Shown here piece by piece: positions 1 through 10,970 of a DNA stretch of 64,000 nucleotides; positions within the stretch are counted from its first letter, which is position 1, and each line of letters begins with the position of its first letter. The stretch is from Alligator mississippiensis. Taxonomy: Eukaryota > Chordata > Crocodylia > Alligatoridae. Below the pieces are notes generated by a model. The model saw only the letters and a program-made list of their open reading frames with translations, searched no databases and was not told where the DNA came from. The DNA lies in the NCBI RefSeq assembly GCF_030867095.1, contig NC_081831.1:39555319-39619318 (forward strand), read 5' to 3'. Made by a program: the position numbers and the translations under genes.

Positions 1-254
1 TTATGGACTTCCGGGCCACACCGGGGAGCCCATGTCAACTGCTTGCAACACAGGAGAGTGGGCTGGGCAAAATTTTCCTAAATCCTACAGCAGACACCAG
101 GTCAATCCGGTTCTCCCGCAGGAGAGTAAGCATCTTTACATATAGAAAGTGCTCAGTAATTTGTATTAGTGTAATTTGTCTAATCTTGAGTAAAGCATCT
201 CATGTAGACATGTCCAGTATAGACTCCAGTGCTAATTCCAGAGGTCCCAGGGTT
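1..254. other. Non-coding stretch at left edge
   Basis: I see no gene or recognisable repeat here. It probably belongs to the large first intron of NHSL2, because the first NHSL2 exon in the window lies at 23,217 on the plus strand and begins inside a codon. Confidence 0.4.
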
Positions 255-1062
255 GGTTTCTGCTCCTTACATCTCATGACAGGCTCATGAAATGGGAGGA
301 CGAGAACCTGATGGTGTTTAACACCGAAAAATGCAAGGTTCTCCAGCTTGGAAGGAAAAACCTGCAGCATGCTTATAGGCTCAGCAGTGCTACCCTTGTT
401 AGTACTACAGATGAAAGGGACTTGGGGGTCATGACTGATGCTGCGGCTAGTAAAGCAAGCAAAACGCTGGCTTGCATTCATAGATGCTTCTCAAGCAAAT
501 CCCAGGACATCATTCTCCCCTTGTACTCAGCCTTGATGAGGCCACAGCTGGAGTACTGCGTCCAGTTTTGGGCTCCACAATTCAAAAAGGATGTGGAGAA
601 GCTTGAGAGAGTGCAGAGGAGAGCCACGTGCATGCTCAGAGGTCAAGAAAATAGACCTTATGCCGAGAGGCTGAGAACTAGGGGACTCTTCAGCCTGGAA
701 AAGTGCAGGCTCAGGAGTGATCTGGTGGCCACCTACAGAATTATCAGGGGTGCTCACCAGGATCTGGGGAAACCTTTGTTCACCAGAGCACCCCAAGGGA
801 TGACAAGGTCAAACGATCACAAACTCCTTCATGACCTTTTCAGGCTGGACATAAGAAAGAACTTCTTTACTGTCCAAGCCCCCAAGGTTTGTAATAGACT
901 GCCACTGGAGGTGGTTCAAGCACCTTCAAGAGACATTTGGATGTTTATGTTGCTGGGATCCTATGATCCCTGCTGACTTCCTGCCCCTGGGGCAGGGGTT
1001 GGACTCGATGATCTTCCAGGGTCACTTCCAACCCCAATGTCTATGAAATCTATGGTTTTCTG
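255..1062 (+). mobile_element. CR1-type LINE, 5'-truncated 3' end
   Basis: The stretch encodes the C-terminal end of a CR1-family reverse transcriptase. Hallmarks in order are [63 protein letters not shown] and DIRKNFFTVQAP. The frame is open for about 229 codons from 287. It is followed by the usual CR1 3' tail, a run like ggttggactcgatgatctt and then a short repeat resembling tctatgaaatctatgg. The 5' part is missing, as is normal for copies made by target-primed reverse transcription. The near-intact frame suggests a younger copy than the others in the window. It is an insertion in NHSL2 upstream intron, not a host gene. Confidence 0.88.
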
Positions 1063-1250
1063 TTAAATTCCCTCACTGACCTTAAGTTCAGGAGAGAAGC
1101 TGAGCCTTTCCTCCAGAACAGCTGTGCAGGAGGTGGGATCACCTTCCTTCCTTGCCCTCTGGAATGCAGCCTTCTCTACCTTAATCTGGGATAGGTTCTG
1201 ACTCTCTAATCATGGTAGTACTAAAGAGCCTATCTTACAGCTCTAAGCAC

Positions 1251-1896
1251 TAGGGCTGTGTGAAGCTTTTAGGTGCTGATTCAATTTGGAGGAGATCCCC
1301 ACTGTCCCATGCTGTGTGGGAAGCTCTGCCATGAGCTTCCAACCCCCGCCCGCTCTCCCAGACCCCTGGTGGCTGCCCTGCTCGCCCCAGCCCCTGGTTC
1401 TTTAAAAAAAGTGCCCCAGATTCACCGGCTGTTGCAGCAGCCTTGGGGTTTCTGAAGGGCAGGAGCCAGTGAATTCGGGGCTTTTTTGTTGTGTGGTTTG
1501 TTTGTTTTTTAAGAGCTGGGAACTGTGGCTGGGAGAGCAGGATGGAGGCTCGTGACTGAGCCACCCACGCATGGGGCAGTAGGGAGCAGCAGGGATTCCC
1601 TCTCCCACCCCCCACCCCCGCCCCCCTGCCTGGCAGGAGCCAGTGAGTGTCAAGCGTTTTTTTTTTTTTTAAGAGCCGAAAGGCTGGGGCTGGGCAGGGC
1701 AGCCATTGATAGGGCTGGGAGAGCAGGCAGGGGATGGGACCTGTCCAATTCAGAGATTAGGCTGATTTGGTGGCAGCCGAATCTCCGAATCAGATTGAGC
1801 CGAATTAATTTGGGACAGTGATTCCAATCACCAAATCAAATTACTGCTCCCTGAATCTGAATCCAAAGCAAATGCTAGCCGCTTTGCACAGGCCTA
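1251..1896. mobile_element. hAT-type non-autonomous DNA transposon with 8-bp target duplication
   Basis: The element starts TAGGGCTGTGTGAAGC and ends with the approximate reverse complement (GCTTTGCACAGGCCTA). It is flanked on both sides by the identical 8-mer CTAAGCAC (1,243-1,250 and 1,897-1,904). An 8-bp duplication with short terminal inverted repeats is the signature of hAT transposition. The right third holds repeated words like GAATC and AATCAAAT. The centre has two partial copies of a segment beginning GCAGGAGCCAGTGA (about 1,459 and 1,635), each followed by a T-run. No transposase is encoded. The family name is not known to me. Confidence 0.85.
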
Positions 1897-2320
1897 CTAA
1901 GCACCTCTCCTTACCGAGGGCAGAGGCTAACAATGCTGCTCTACCATTTCCCTCAGCAAGAGGAGGATGGGGATAAGATACCACCGCCCGCCCCCCCGGG
2001 TTGGCTGCTGCCATGCCTGTTTTCATAGATGAGAGGCTATAGGGCCCATTCCCTCTGGGATCTCCTGAACTGAGGTAGCAGAAATTACACCCCCCTCCCC
2101 CACTTTGTTTTGCACTAATATAGATCACTACTGGATTCTCACAGCACCCACAGAATTGGAACTAATGTTGCAAACTTGTTCTTGGAATGAGTGTGCTGAG
2201 GTGGTTCCTGAACTAACCCAGCACTGGTGAGGTGATGGAATGGGAGTGAAGTGGCTTTATCAATCCCACTGCACTGGCCTGTTGGAAGGAGAAAAGAGCA
2301 GGGGCTGCCTAGTGCCACAT

Positions 2321-2470
2321 GTGGGGACACTTGGGGTGTGTCCCCACGAGCACACGCATGCAGGGGTATGGGCATTTCCTATGGAACAAATAGTGGCATA
2401 TATTTTTGCCACTGTTATTTGTTCCCAGGCATCCCCCTGCACACGCGCTCCAGTGTGTAGCAAAGTGACC
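2321..2470. repeat. Palindromic repeat with nested hairpins
   Basis: A perfect 10-bp hairpin GTGGGGACAC/GTGTCCCCAC (2,321-2,330 and 2,338-2,347) is followed directly by a larger imperfect inverted repeat. Its left arm is about 2,348-2,398 and its right arm about 2,408-2,455. The shared words are GAACAAATA, the CAGGGG/CCCCTG pair, and GCACACGC against ACACGCGC. A further perfect hairpin GGGGCCAGCA/TGCTGGCCCC lies at 2,491-2,514. The layout resembles a fold-back or MITE-type element. The outer ends and any target duplication are not resolved. Confidence 0.5.
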
Positions 2471-2815
2471 TGGATGTAGTAGGGGAGACTGGGGCCAGCA
2501 TCTGTGCTGGCCCCAACAGGCTTACTTGGAGTTCTGGGTGTCTCCTAGGGCAGCAGCAGCACCAATTCAACAGCCAGAGCATGGCTCTGGCTGGCCAGCC
2601 TCTGGTTTTTGGTGGTACCACTTTTTTTAACAGCAGGGTTTGTTTTTACACCACAATTTCCTGGTGTCGAAACACCCCACCCTGCTACAAATTAGCAGTG
2701 CAGTGAACAGTGAACTGCATGTGGTTTGTGGCACCTTACTGACAAGCCACATCCCACCCCCAACCCTGACGGTGTCCCTCACTGCTGGGGTACTCAAACA
2801 GCAGTACTTTCCCCC

Positions 2816-2945
2816 ACCCCTTGCTGGTGCCCCTCCCTCCCAACCCACAGCCCCCTGCCCCCCCAGCCCTGCTGGTGCCCCTCACTCTAGACCCACAGCC
2901 TCCTGCCCCCCTGCCTCCCCCCCCGCCCCAGCCCTGCTGCCCAGG
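2816..2945 (+). repeat. GC-rich tandem repeat, unit about 48 bp
   Basis: Two adjacent degenerate units begin TTGCTGGTGCCCCTC (2,821) and CTGCTGGTGCCCCTC (2,869). Each is followed by an ACCCACAGCC block and a C-rich stretch. The same unit occurs at about 14,100-14,240 inside another element, so this is probably the core of a related repeat, not simple sequence. Long frames in this block are chance. Confidence 0.6.
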
Positions 2946-3089
2946 CCAAGCAACTCCCACAATGCATGCAAGCCACATTCTCGTGCACACGTCCGCGTGG
3001 GGAGCATGTGGCCCCTGACAGCCAATCAGCTTGCCTGCTGCTCTCAGCTCAGAGCAGCCAGACCTGGACGGCAGAAAACCTAGACATTT

Positions 3090-3180
3090 CCTCTTATTTT
3101 AAAAACCGTCCTGGATGCAGCGCAGGGGTCCCAAAAAAAGGACATGTCTGGGAAAACCCAGACTTATGCTAACCCTAACT
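3090..3180. repeat. Fragment resembling a transposon end (ACATGTC / CCCAGACTTATG)
   Basis: The run GGACATGTCTGGGAAAACCC with a downstream CCAGACTTATGCTAACCCTAA resembles the terminal part of a repeat common in sauropsid genomes, where the reverse complement reads TTAGGGTTAGCATAAGTCTGG. This recognition is from memory of the repeat style and has not been checked against a library. Confidence 0.3.
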
Positions 3181-6100
3181 TCAGTAGGAGCCTTGAGCCT
3201 CGAGCGGTCTCTTGCCTTGGCTTTGCTCTGTTAATGCATGGCCTCCCTCACCAAGGAGTCTCCCCTGTCCTGAATGTTTTGGGATCTCCTGATCCCAGCA
3301 AGTGGACCTGGCTTCACCTCCACAAGCAGAGTAGGCCCAGGAGGGGTCTTGTCCCTTGCAGTCATAGTTGCGTGTAGGTGTGGGGTTCTGTATTGCTTGG
3401 CCCTAATTCCAACTATCTCCTCTCAGTGCTTTTGCCCCTTTCCCTGCCAACCAGGCTCCTTCCCATTGGGCCTGTGAGCTCCCATTGGGCCTGTGAGCTC
3501 GGGCAGGGAGGCTGCCTGAACCAAAGGAGAGGAAGTGATAGAGCTACCCTCACCACAGCATGTAGCCTGCCTGGGGTGGGGAGGGCAGCAGGGAGGGGTG
3601 CTAAAGAAAGTACAACTGCAGTTCCTCATGCCTCCTTGCATCTGACGCACGGCCACACTTCCCCTCTCAGATTCTCTTGTACAAGAAGGGCTGTGGTTTC
3701 AGCGCTGTGGTTTGCACACATGACTTTAGCCGTTGAGTGGGTCAAACTAAGGGCAGGATGGGAGGGAGCGCACTTCTGTGCAACTGCTGCTCCAGAGTGG
3801 TTTGAACTCAGCACAGAGACCAGGACTGAACAAGAGCGCAAATCAATGGACACGTAAGCAAACCACCTGGTTTTCTAACCACCTGCCTCCTCTGCTCTTG
3901 TCATCCTTGAAGATAGTGATGGATTTATGTCCTCCTCCTGGCAAAACCCTTACGGCAGTGGGGTTTTGCCAAGAGGAGACTCCCATGCCTGGCTTCTGCT
4001 GAGCTGTTTGATGGTGCCAGGGAGTCCCAAAAGGGTGCGTAGGGTGGGGAGGATGTGACAGTGCCACCTTGCCAGGAGCTGTAGGGAAACAGGCAGCAAA
4101 AAACAAAGTGCCCCTTGCAGCTCTCAGACAGAAAGAGGTTAGTGTTCTGGAGTACTAGTTGCTGTCCATACACTTATATAAGGCTGTGGCCAGGTCCACA
4201 GCTCAGAGGAAAGTGCTGCTAATTTGGGCTCTGCATTCTGCTCCAGCACCAGTAATGCCTCTGACAGCAGAAGATGAGAAGTGTAGGCGCACTGGAGGGT
4301 GCAGCCGATGGGGGAAGGCAGCCTGTGCCAGGAATGAAATTTCACACGTCCTTCATCAGGGATCCCCTTGCCTGTTCCCATCACAGGCCCTATTATATTC
4401 AGCCAGGGCAGGGGGGGCTCTCCTCCTGACCCCTGCACAGTCCCCGTTACCCCCAGACCTGGGGCAGCCCCTTTCCTGATCCCAGCCCTAAGCCCATTAC
4501 CTGCAGCCTGGGAGAACCGCCTTCCCACCTAACCGTGGTATGGACCCCATTACTCTCAGCCCACGTGAGGCCCCTTTCTACTGATGTTATTATAGAGCCC
4601 ATTAACCCTAGTGTGTGGGAGCCCCCAGCCTGTCTCCAGCAGTGACATAACTTTACAGTCTGAATGTCCATCCTCTAGAGAGGGAGGCTTAAGAACTATT
4701 GTGAACCTCTTTAATCTGCTAAAATACCCTTGCTGTAGTGCTCTAGGACTAAATGCTGAGGAAAGTAGCTGTGAGCAGAAGAGAGGCAATGTGCATTGCT
4801 GGAGGAATGTACAGTGTACCTCTGTCTCTAAGTTCCCAGTGTAGCAGTGCTTCACTAAGAGCTCTTTGTCCCCAGTACAGGGGGAGTGAGCCAGTGAGTG
4901 CTGCTGTGCTCTGACTGTCTGAGGAGGAAGCACAAGGTAGAGAAGACCCTGTATGACCTGGGTATGGGACAGACTGGTGCATGCAGGGTGGATGATTCCA
5001 CTTCAGATCATATCTAGAGCGTTTGCTGTCCTGCCAAACAGCAGTCTGAAGTTTTGAGCTTCCACTGCTGAAGACTTATGTGAATTATAGTCAAAGGTGT
5101 GCTCAGAAAGTGATTAACAGTGAAAGAGGAGGTGGTGTGGGAAAGGAGGGGTGAGACCAGAGACTCCAGAGTGGGGAGTGAGAGGATGATGACACTATTT
5201 GTGCTGCAGCATGTCCTTAGGAACATCACTTCTAGACTGGAGCCCAAGCATGGAACAAAGGAAGCCTGCAAAATAACATGATAATGAGATGTACCCCAGT
5301 GCAGAATCTGAATCTGGATCCATCCTTTCCTGTAGTTGGGGAAAGTTGGGGTCCAGGAGATCCAGGATTTGGTTTGGCCCTAATGAAGTTATTAGTGCTT
5401 CCCCCTAGGCTGGCCAGTCACAGCAAACACAGGGGAGGGGTGATGGAGCTGAAAGCCCTGTCAGCATATCTGAAACCATTGGAGATTGGAAACTTGGGAA
5501 AGATTCTGTTGCAGCAATTCTCAAAAACAACTGTATTTTTTTATTAGAAAATTGCCACTTCTACTCACCCTCAAAACCTAAAATCTTTTCAGTTTTAGAT
5601 GTGTTAATTGCTGAGAGGTTCAGTCTTCAGCCCAGCTCCATTCCCTCTGGGTCCTAAGCCACACCTCTAAACTTCTACAAAGTTCAGAGCTTGAGAACTC
5701 ACAGAATCTGACATGGCTCTAATGACTAGAAACCACAACTTCTAATGAGATCCATAGTAGATAATCACTCCAGCTCTTACAGATCCTACAGGGCAGCTTT
5801 AACCCTTTTACTCAGCATGTACTTTCCTTGACGTACATGAAAGCCATGCAGTGTGTGACCTGAGGTGGGCTAGGTGCCTATATATCACAGACCCAACCTA
5901 TCTGCTGATGCCCCCTTCCTTGTCTCCTAAGCAGTCAAGTGGGATCAACTGGTAATTTGGAGAGGAAGGCCTGATGTACCTCTCATTGCCCGGCTCCCCT
6001 CTCTGTCCTGCTGTGGCCTCACTTGCTCCGCACTTGGCTCTAGGTAGGGGGAAGCATAGGGGGAAACAGATTGGTCTGATACATGTCTGGAAATGGCTGT

Positions 6101-9100
6101 GAATTGGCCAAAACTCCAGATTGGCAGGTGATCAAATAATTGCTAAGGCAGCTGCTTACAGACTCCTCCTGAGCAGCATGAGCATAGGCCTAGTCGTGTG
6201 CTGACACTAGCACCATGCAGCATAAGCCTGGCTATTCTCTACAAGGGGGTGGCTGGGTTTCTTAAGGATGAGCAGCAGGTGATGCTGCTTCCCAAATTTG
6301 AGTTCCTCCCACAATTCCTAGGATAACACAGCACTTTGGTGTCCCACTGTGAGCACCCTACTGTACTGTCCAGTGATGACTCTGTGCACCCTGGACCCCA
6401 TTTTCAGAGTCACTCCTGTACCAGCCCAGGTTTCTCCCATAGTGATGGGACCCCAGCCCAGCAGTTACTTGGTGCCCTGGTTCACCATTCAGAGCCCCCT
6501 GCACCAATCTGGGGGTCACTCCTTTTCCCAGCCATTCTGTTTTGGTTCATTGGCCAACAGCTATCCCTCCACCAGGGCACTCCCTAAAAAAAGTGAAGAT
6601 ATGAGGAAAATCTTGCCCTTGGGCATCACCAAACAAAAGCAGTTACCATAGAATTATCTGGCCGAAACCAAGCCCATTCCCTTCACAGCCCTCCTGGCCA
6701 CAAGTGTAACCTACACCACAAACGATGGACCTGAAAAGCAAAGCATGTGCTTTCGTCAGCAGAGCTAACAGCATGCAAGTTGATTACAGGAGCTTTCTTG
6801 TTGTCACTTAGACACACAGAAGATTGAGAATGTTGTACAGACATATTACCCATAGAGGCCTGAGGCCAGTACCCTGCCCTGTCAACCCCTGCCCCCAAGA
6901 CACAGCCTGCTGCCTCTCCAGATGAAGGAGTCTGCTCTTGATTGAGAGCAATTTGGCCTTTTTGGGCTCAGTTGTAAGATGGAAAACTGCTGTTTGGCAT
7001 GTGCAGAATGAACCAGGTAAAGTAGGAATTTAACTCGTTGTAGACCGTGAAGCCATGTTCCCCAAGTGGAAAACTAAGATTCCTATTCACCAAGAACAAG
7101 TAAAAATTCTTCCCTTTTCTCCTGTTTCACCATCCAGCATGCCAGTACTCAGGACATCTAACCATGTCACTCACCATGTAAGAGATTCTGGGCATGCCTG
7201 TGGCAACTAGGCTTATCGGCTCAGGCATGTCCTCTTGGATGTGATCTAGCTGAAAAAGGGCAAAGATTGGTGTTTTGCATGCGCTCACACACAGACTTAC
7301 CTCTGTTGATATGGAAACGATTCCAATTATTTAAAGAATAAAAAGTCTTCTGTTAAATCATGTTGTTATGGTAACATGAATTATAAAAGTAAAGAGACTG
7401 AGGAGATGGCATGTCGCTCTTGGATCCTGAGCTTTATGCAAACTTTATCAGTCAGATAGCTAAACCTGCAGCAGTGGGGGAGGGGAGAGGGCAGCCAGAT
7501 GGAGAAGAAAGGGGCAGTGCTGTTGGTACAGTCAAGGACAGTACTTTCTGACTTGATGTCCTCTGTTGCACTGTGGTGCTTTGGGAGCCATGGCTTCTAT
7601 CTGGGACACTATGCATGGTTTTGGTCCATGGGGAAGTTGGTATAGAGCACAACCATTCTGCTGACATGGCTGGACTTTTACCAACAGTCACAGATGATAG
7701 GCCTGATCCTGCTGCCATGACCCCGTACCAGCCAGGGAGAGCTGGCTCAGGTCTTTTTTGAGGTCAGATCCCTTGAGAGCTACAGAGAATGAAATGCCTG
7801 GGAACATGGTGAGATCACAGATCTGTAGGTGTGCATGTGAGGTTAGGCCCGTGTATTTCTCTGCCTTTCTGTATGTGCCCCCTGTGCCTTGGTGTGTGTC
7901 TGTGTGTGTGGACAAGCATTTGAATGTCTCTGCAGTGCCCCTGTTTGGGCAACACCCATCCCAGTTGGGTAGCAAGTCCCTTGGCAGGACAATAACACCA
8001 ACCACCTTTCTCTGAACTGCATCCACAGAGTGAGCTCTTTCTCCCTGCAACTCTCCCTGCATTCCCAAGTAGGACTTTCTTCACTGACTCTCTCAAATGG
8101 TGCATGCTATCAAGCATCTGCTACATTCTACCTCGGAGGTGGCCGCTACAGGGGTGTAGTGAAATGGTCATCATGTCTATCTGGACAAGTCTGTAATTCT
8201 TGTACCCACTATAGTGCAGAGGCACCACACCACTCAGGAGACAGGAATGATAACAGGAGACTGCTCTGTCCTCTATTATCAGTCACTGCTTCTAAGATTG
8301 GGCACACTGACAGGGAAGGGCTTCCTGCTATCATTACAAGCAAGTAGGACAAGCACTTATTTTTGCAGTCAGATGGGAACATCTGAACTCATTTTTCTGG
8401 GGTTAGGAAATCTGATACATAGCAATCTGGAAAGAACTGGAGTTGACAGTGCTGTTGTGTTAACTGGGCCCAAATGTACCTGCCAGGGTCAAAGGGAAGG
8501 ATGAGAAGTTTTGTCCTCCTCAAGCCATACTCAGATATTTCCATCTCCCTGCTGCTGTGCGCCTGCATCTCTAACACTGCTGTTACAAAGTCCTTGTGAG
8601 CACGATGGTGGGGATGGCCCTTTGTCTACTTGGGATGCAGTTCCTGTGGCCCTAACTATCCTCTTCCTCCTAAATGTGGAACCCATGTGTGCTTTTATTT
8701 GGAGAGATTTATCCCTCAGCAACTTAAAGAAGCTGGAGCCACCTTTAAATCTGCTCATTTTGTCTTATTTAAGTACTTTGTCTGCTGCCACAGCTGAGTA
8801 ATATGATTCATATGAAGGCGTAATGCTGAGTACTAGCAAAGAGCTTTCTTTAGGAAGGGGTTGCCAGCATTAGCAACGCGCAAACTGCAGCCCCTTGAGA
8901 GATGTGGGTCCTGTTCCTGCATCTCTTGTGCACCCAACGTCCCACTGACTTCACTGTGACTTCTGGGGTGGTAAAAAATATGAGATCAGGCCCTGGGTTT
9001 GGAGGAAGCCCCATTTCAGGGGCTGATCCAAACTATGGAAGTGTGTACAAACAGGCTGGAAATGCAAGCTGGATCCTGACAGGTATCAGATGCTTCCCCC

Positions 9101-9555
9101 GGAAGACTTGCATGTCCTCAACTCCCACTGAATTCTTTGGGAAGTGAGGCTGCTCAGTACCTCTCAGGATCAGGCCATCTGTTTGGCGCAGGCTTTCCTG
9201 TACAGTTCTCCATATGTACTGTAAAGGTGCTAGAGCCTTTCGCTTTCTCTGAGTGCTAGAAACTTGCCCTTGATAATGCAAGCAAATATTCTGTCCAGAT
9301 CACAGAATCTCAGGAGCTGGGGCTTTAACAAAAGAGCAAATATTTTAAGATGTGTGATAAAATTGTGAGAGTGAGCAACTCTGTCAAGCTGAGGAGCCAA
9401 ACTGTCCAAGGGACACGGACCATTGGATCCAGACTTTTGTTCTGACTCTTCCTAGAATGTTAGCCCAGACCCAGGATTTGAAATTAAGGCTGGTTTCGGG
9501 TCGGAACTTCCCCAGAGTTTGATCATGATTGTTTCTGGCATTTAGGCTTGAGCCT
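3181..9555. other. Intronic stretch, mostly unclassified
   Basis: There is no supported gene. A 19-20 bp direct duplication (CCCATTGGGCCTGTGAGCT, twice at about 3,462-3,500) and the degenerate tandem repeat at 4,388-4,645 are the only structures I can support. All reading frames are short, unconserved and lack coherent splice context. Confidence 0.4.
4388..4645 (+). repeat. Decayed tandem repeat, unit about 52 bp, five copies
   Basis: Starts of successive units are CCCTATTATATTCAGCC (4,388), CCCCGTTACCCCCAGACC (4,442), CCCATTACCTGCAGCC (4,493), CCCATTACTCTCAGCC (4,546) and CCCATTAACCCTAG (4,598). Spacings are 54, 51, 53 and 52 bp. Each unit then carries a GGG..GCCCC-like block. The regular spacing with low identity suggests an old minisatellite. 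Confidence 0.6.
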
Positions 9556-9556
9556 G

Positions 9557-10460
9557 TCTAATATTATAAAAACCTTAGTCTGTCTGTCCATAACACTTTA
9601 TTTGCACTCTGATTGGCTGGCTGAAACAACCAATCAGAGTGCTGAAAGAGCATTCGGACAGGAGACAGCACAGTGGAGTGCCGCCATGATGGTGGGGACA
9701 TGGGACCGGGGGGGGGGGCCAGGCCAGCACAGCTGGTATGCCCATCCTCCCCACTCCCTGTAGGTGGTGGCAACAGAGTGGGGCAAGGTGGGGAGCGGGC
9801 CTGTTCCCCCCTCCCCCATCCAGATGAGAACTGGGGCTGGGGCTGGATGTGGGGGGACGTGGAGCCACTGGGCCCCAACAAAAGCTGGCAGGGAGGGGGA
9901 GAGGGGGAGGGAAAGGAGTGAGGGGAGGGGGGGCACAGGGGCGACGCCCCACTGCTGCTGCGCCCCAACAACAGCCCTGAAGTGGGGAGGAATGGGCCCG
10001 GTCACAAAGCAGCAGGGGCAAGGGTGGGGGGAGTGGGCCTGTTCACCCCCTCCCCCAACCAGATGAGAAGCAGGAGCTGGGCTGGATGTAGGACTCCATC
10101 CCTGACCGCCACAACGGCGGGGACAGCGCTGCTGGTCCCCGACAAAAGCTGGGAGCAGAGGGGGAATGCGGGCATGGAGACAGCGCCCCACCACCAGGCC
10201 CTGCCAACAGCTGGGAGGGAGCAGGGAGGGGAGGAAGGTGGGCACGGGCCGTGGGGATCCAGAGTGTGGGGGTGGGGCGTAACAGGCCTGGACCTGAAGT
10301 GGCAGGGAAGGTGGGAGAAACAGGCCGGGACTTGGGGGGGGGCAGGGAAGCAGGGGCAGACCCGGAGCGGGGTTGGGTGGACATGGGCCTCTGTCACTGC
10401 CCCGCCCTCCCCAACACTGATGGGCAGTTGGCTACTCTATAATCTAATCACTAACAATAA
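9557..10460 (+). mobile_element. GC-rich composite repeat, possibly Helitron-like
   Basis: The left edge reads TCTAATATTATAAAAACC and then TTAGTCTGTCTGTCC, an AT-rich start of the kind seen at Helitron 5' ends. A 13-bp perfect hairpin GCACTCTGATTGG/CCAATCAGAGTGC follows (9,604-9,616 and 9,630-9,642). The core is G-rich and contains a repeated segment of about 65 bp (about 9,785-9,850 and 10,030-10,092) with the shared words GGGCCTGTTC, CAGATGAGAA and GGGCTGGATGT. The right edge is uncertain (TCTATAATCTAATCACTAA near 10,436-10,456). Long open frames here on both strands are chance frames of the GC-rich core. Confidence 0.4.
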
Positions 10461-10740
10461 ATGTATTCTGCTTTACCAAGACAGAGCTGTGATCTAAAGA
10501 AAGGCATTGTAGGTTCTTCCCACTCCTGGCCCAGTCGGCTTCCCCTGTGCCCTAGGCTGTGAGCATGAGGTTGTTCCATTGGTTCAGGTTTCATTTCATG
10601 AGCACTGAGATCAGGTCCATTACTGTAACAGAATCCTCATTCATCCAGCACCAGAGCAAGAGCTGTGATCACCAGGACTTGATTCATCATCTCTTTACCA
10701 AGATGCAGCCTAGTGGTCTAGCAGAGAGTGGGAGGTATTA

Positions 10741-10970
10741 AGAATCAAGACTTGTAGCAAAGATGGTATCTTTTAGTAGACCAGTTAAATATTTGCAAGA
10801 ATATTTATTTATTTGCAAACTTTCCCTGAAACATGGAATTTAGCCATTTTTTAAAATGAAAACTTCTTAATTTTACAAGAACCCAGAATCTTGCAAATAA
10901 AGAAAAAAATTGCAAATATTTAATTGGTCTAATAAAAGACATAACCTGTGCTACAAGTTCTGATTCCTTT
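10741..10970. mobile_element. Palindromic fold-back element
   Basis: The left arm (10,743-10,797) carries ACTTGTAGCA, ATCTTTTAGTAGACCA and TTAAATATTTGCAA. The right arm (10,912-10,968) is its near reverse complement: TTGCAAATATTTAA, TTGGTCTAATAAAAGA and TGCTACAAGT. Arms are about 56 bp and the spacer about 115 bp. The tail continues with CCTATAGACCAATATGGCTA. A second member of the same family lies at 31,378-31,512. Confidence 0.7.

Noticed and set aside
9564-10497. Open frames up to 203 codons on both strands
   Set aside because: They lie in a G-rich repeat with internal duplications; the Pro- and Gly-rich translations carry no family motif.
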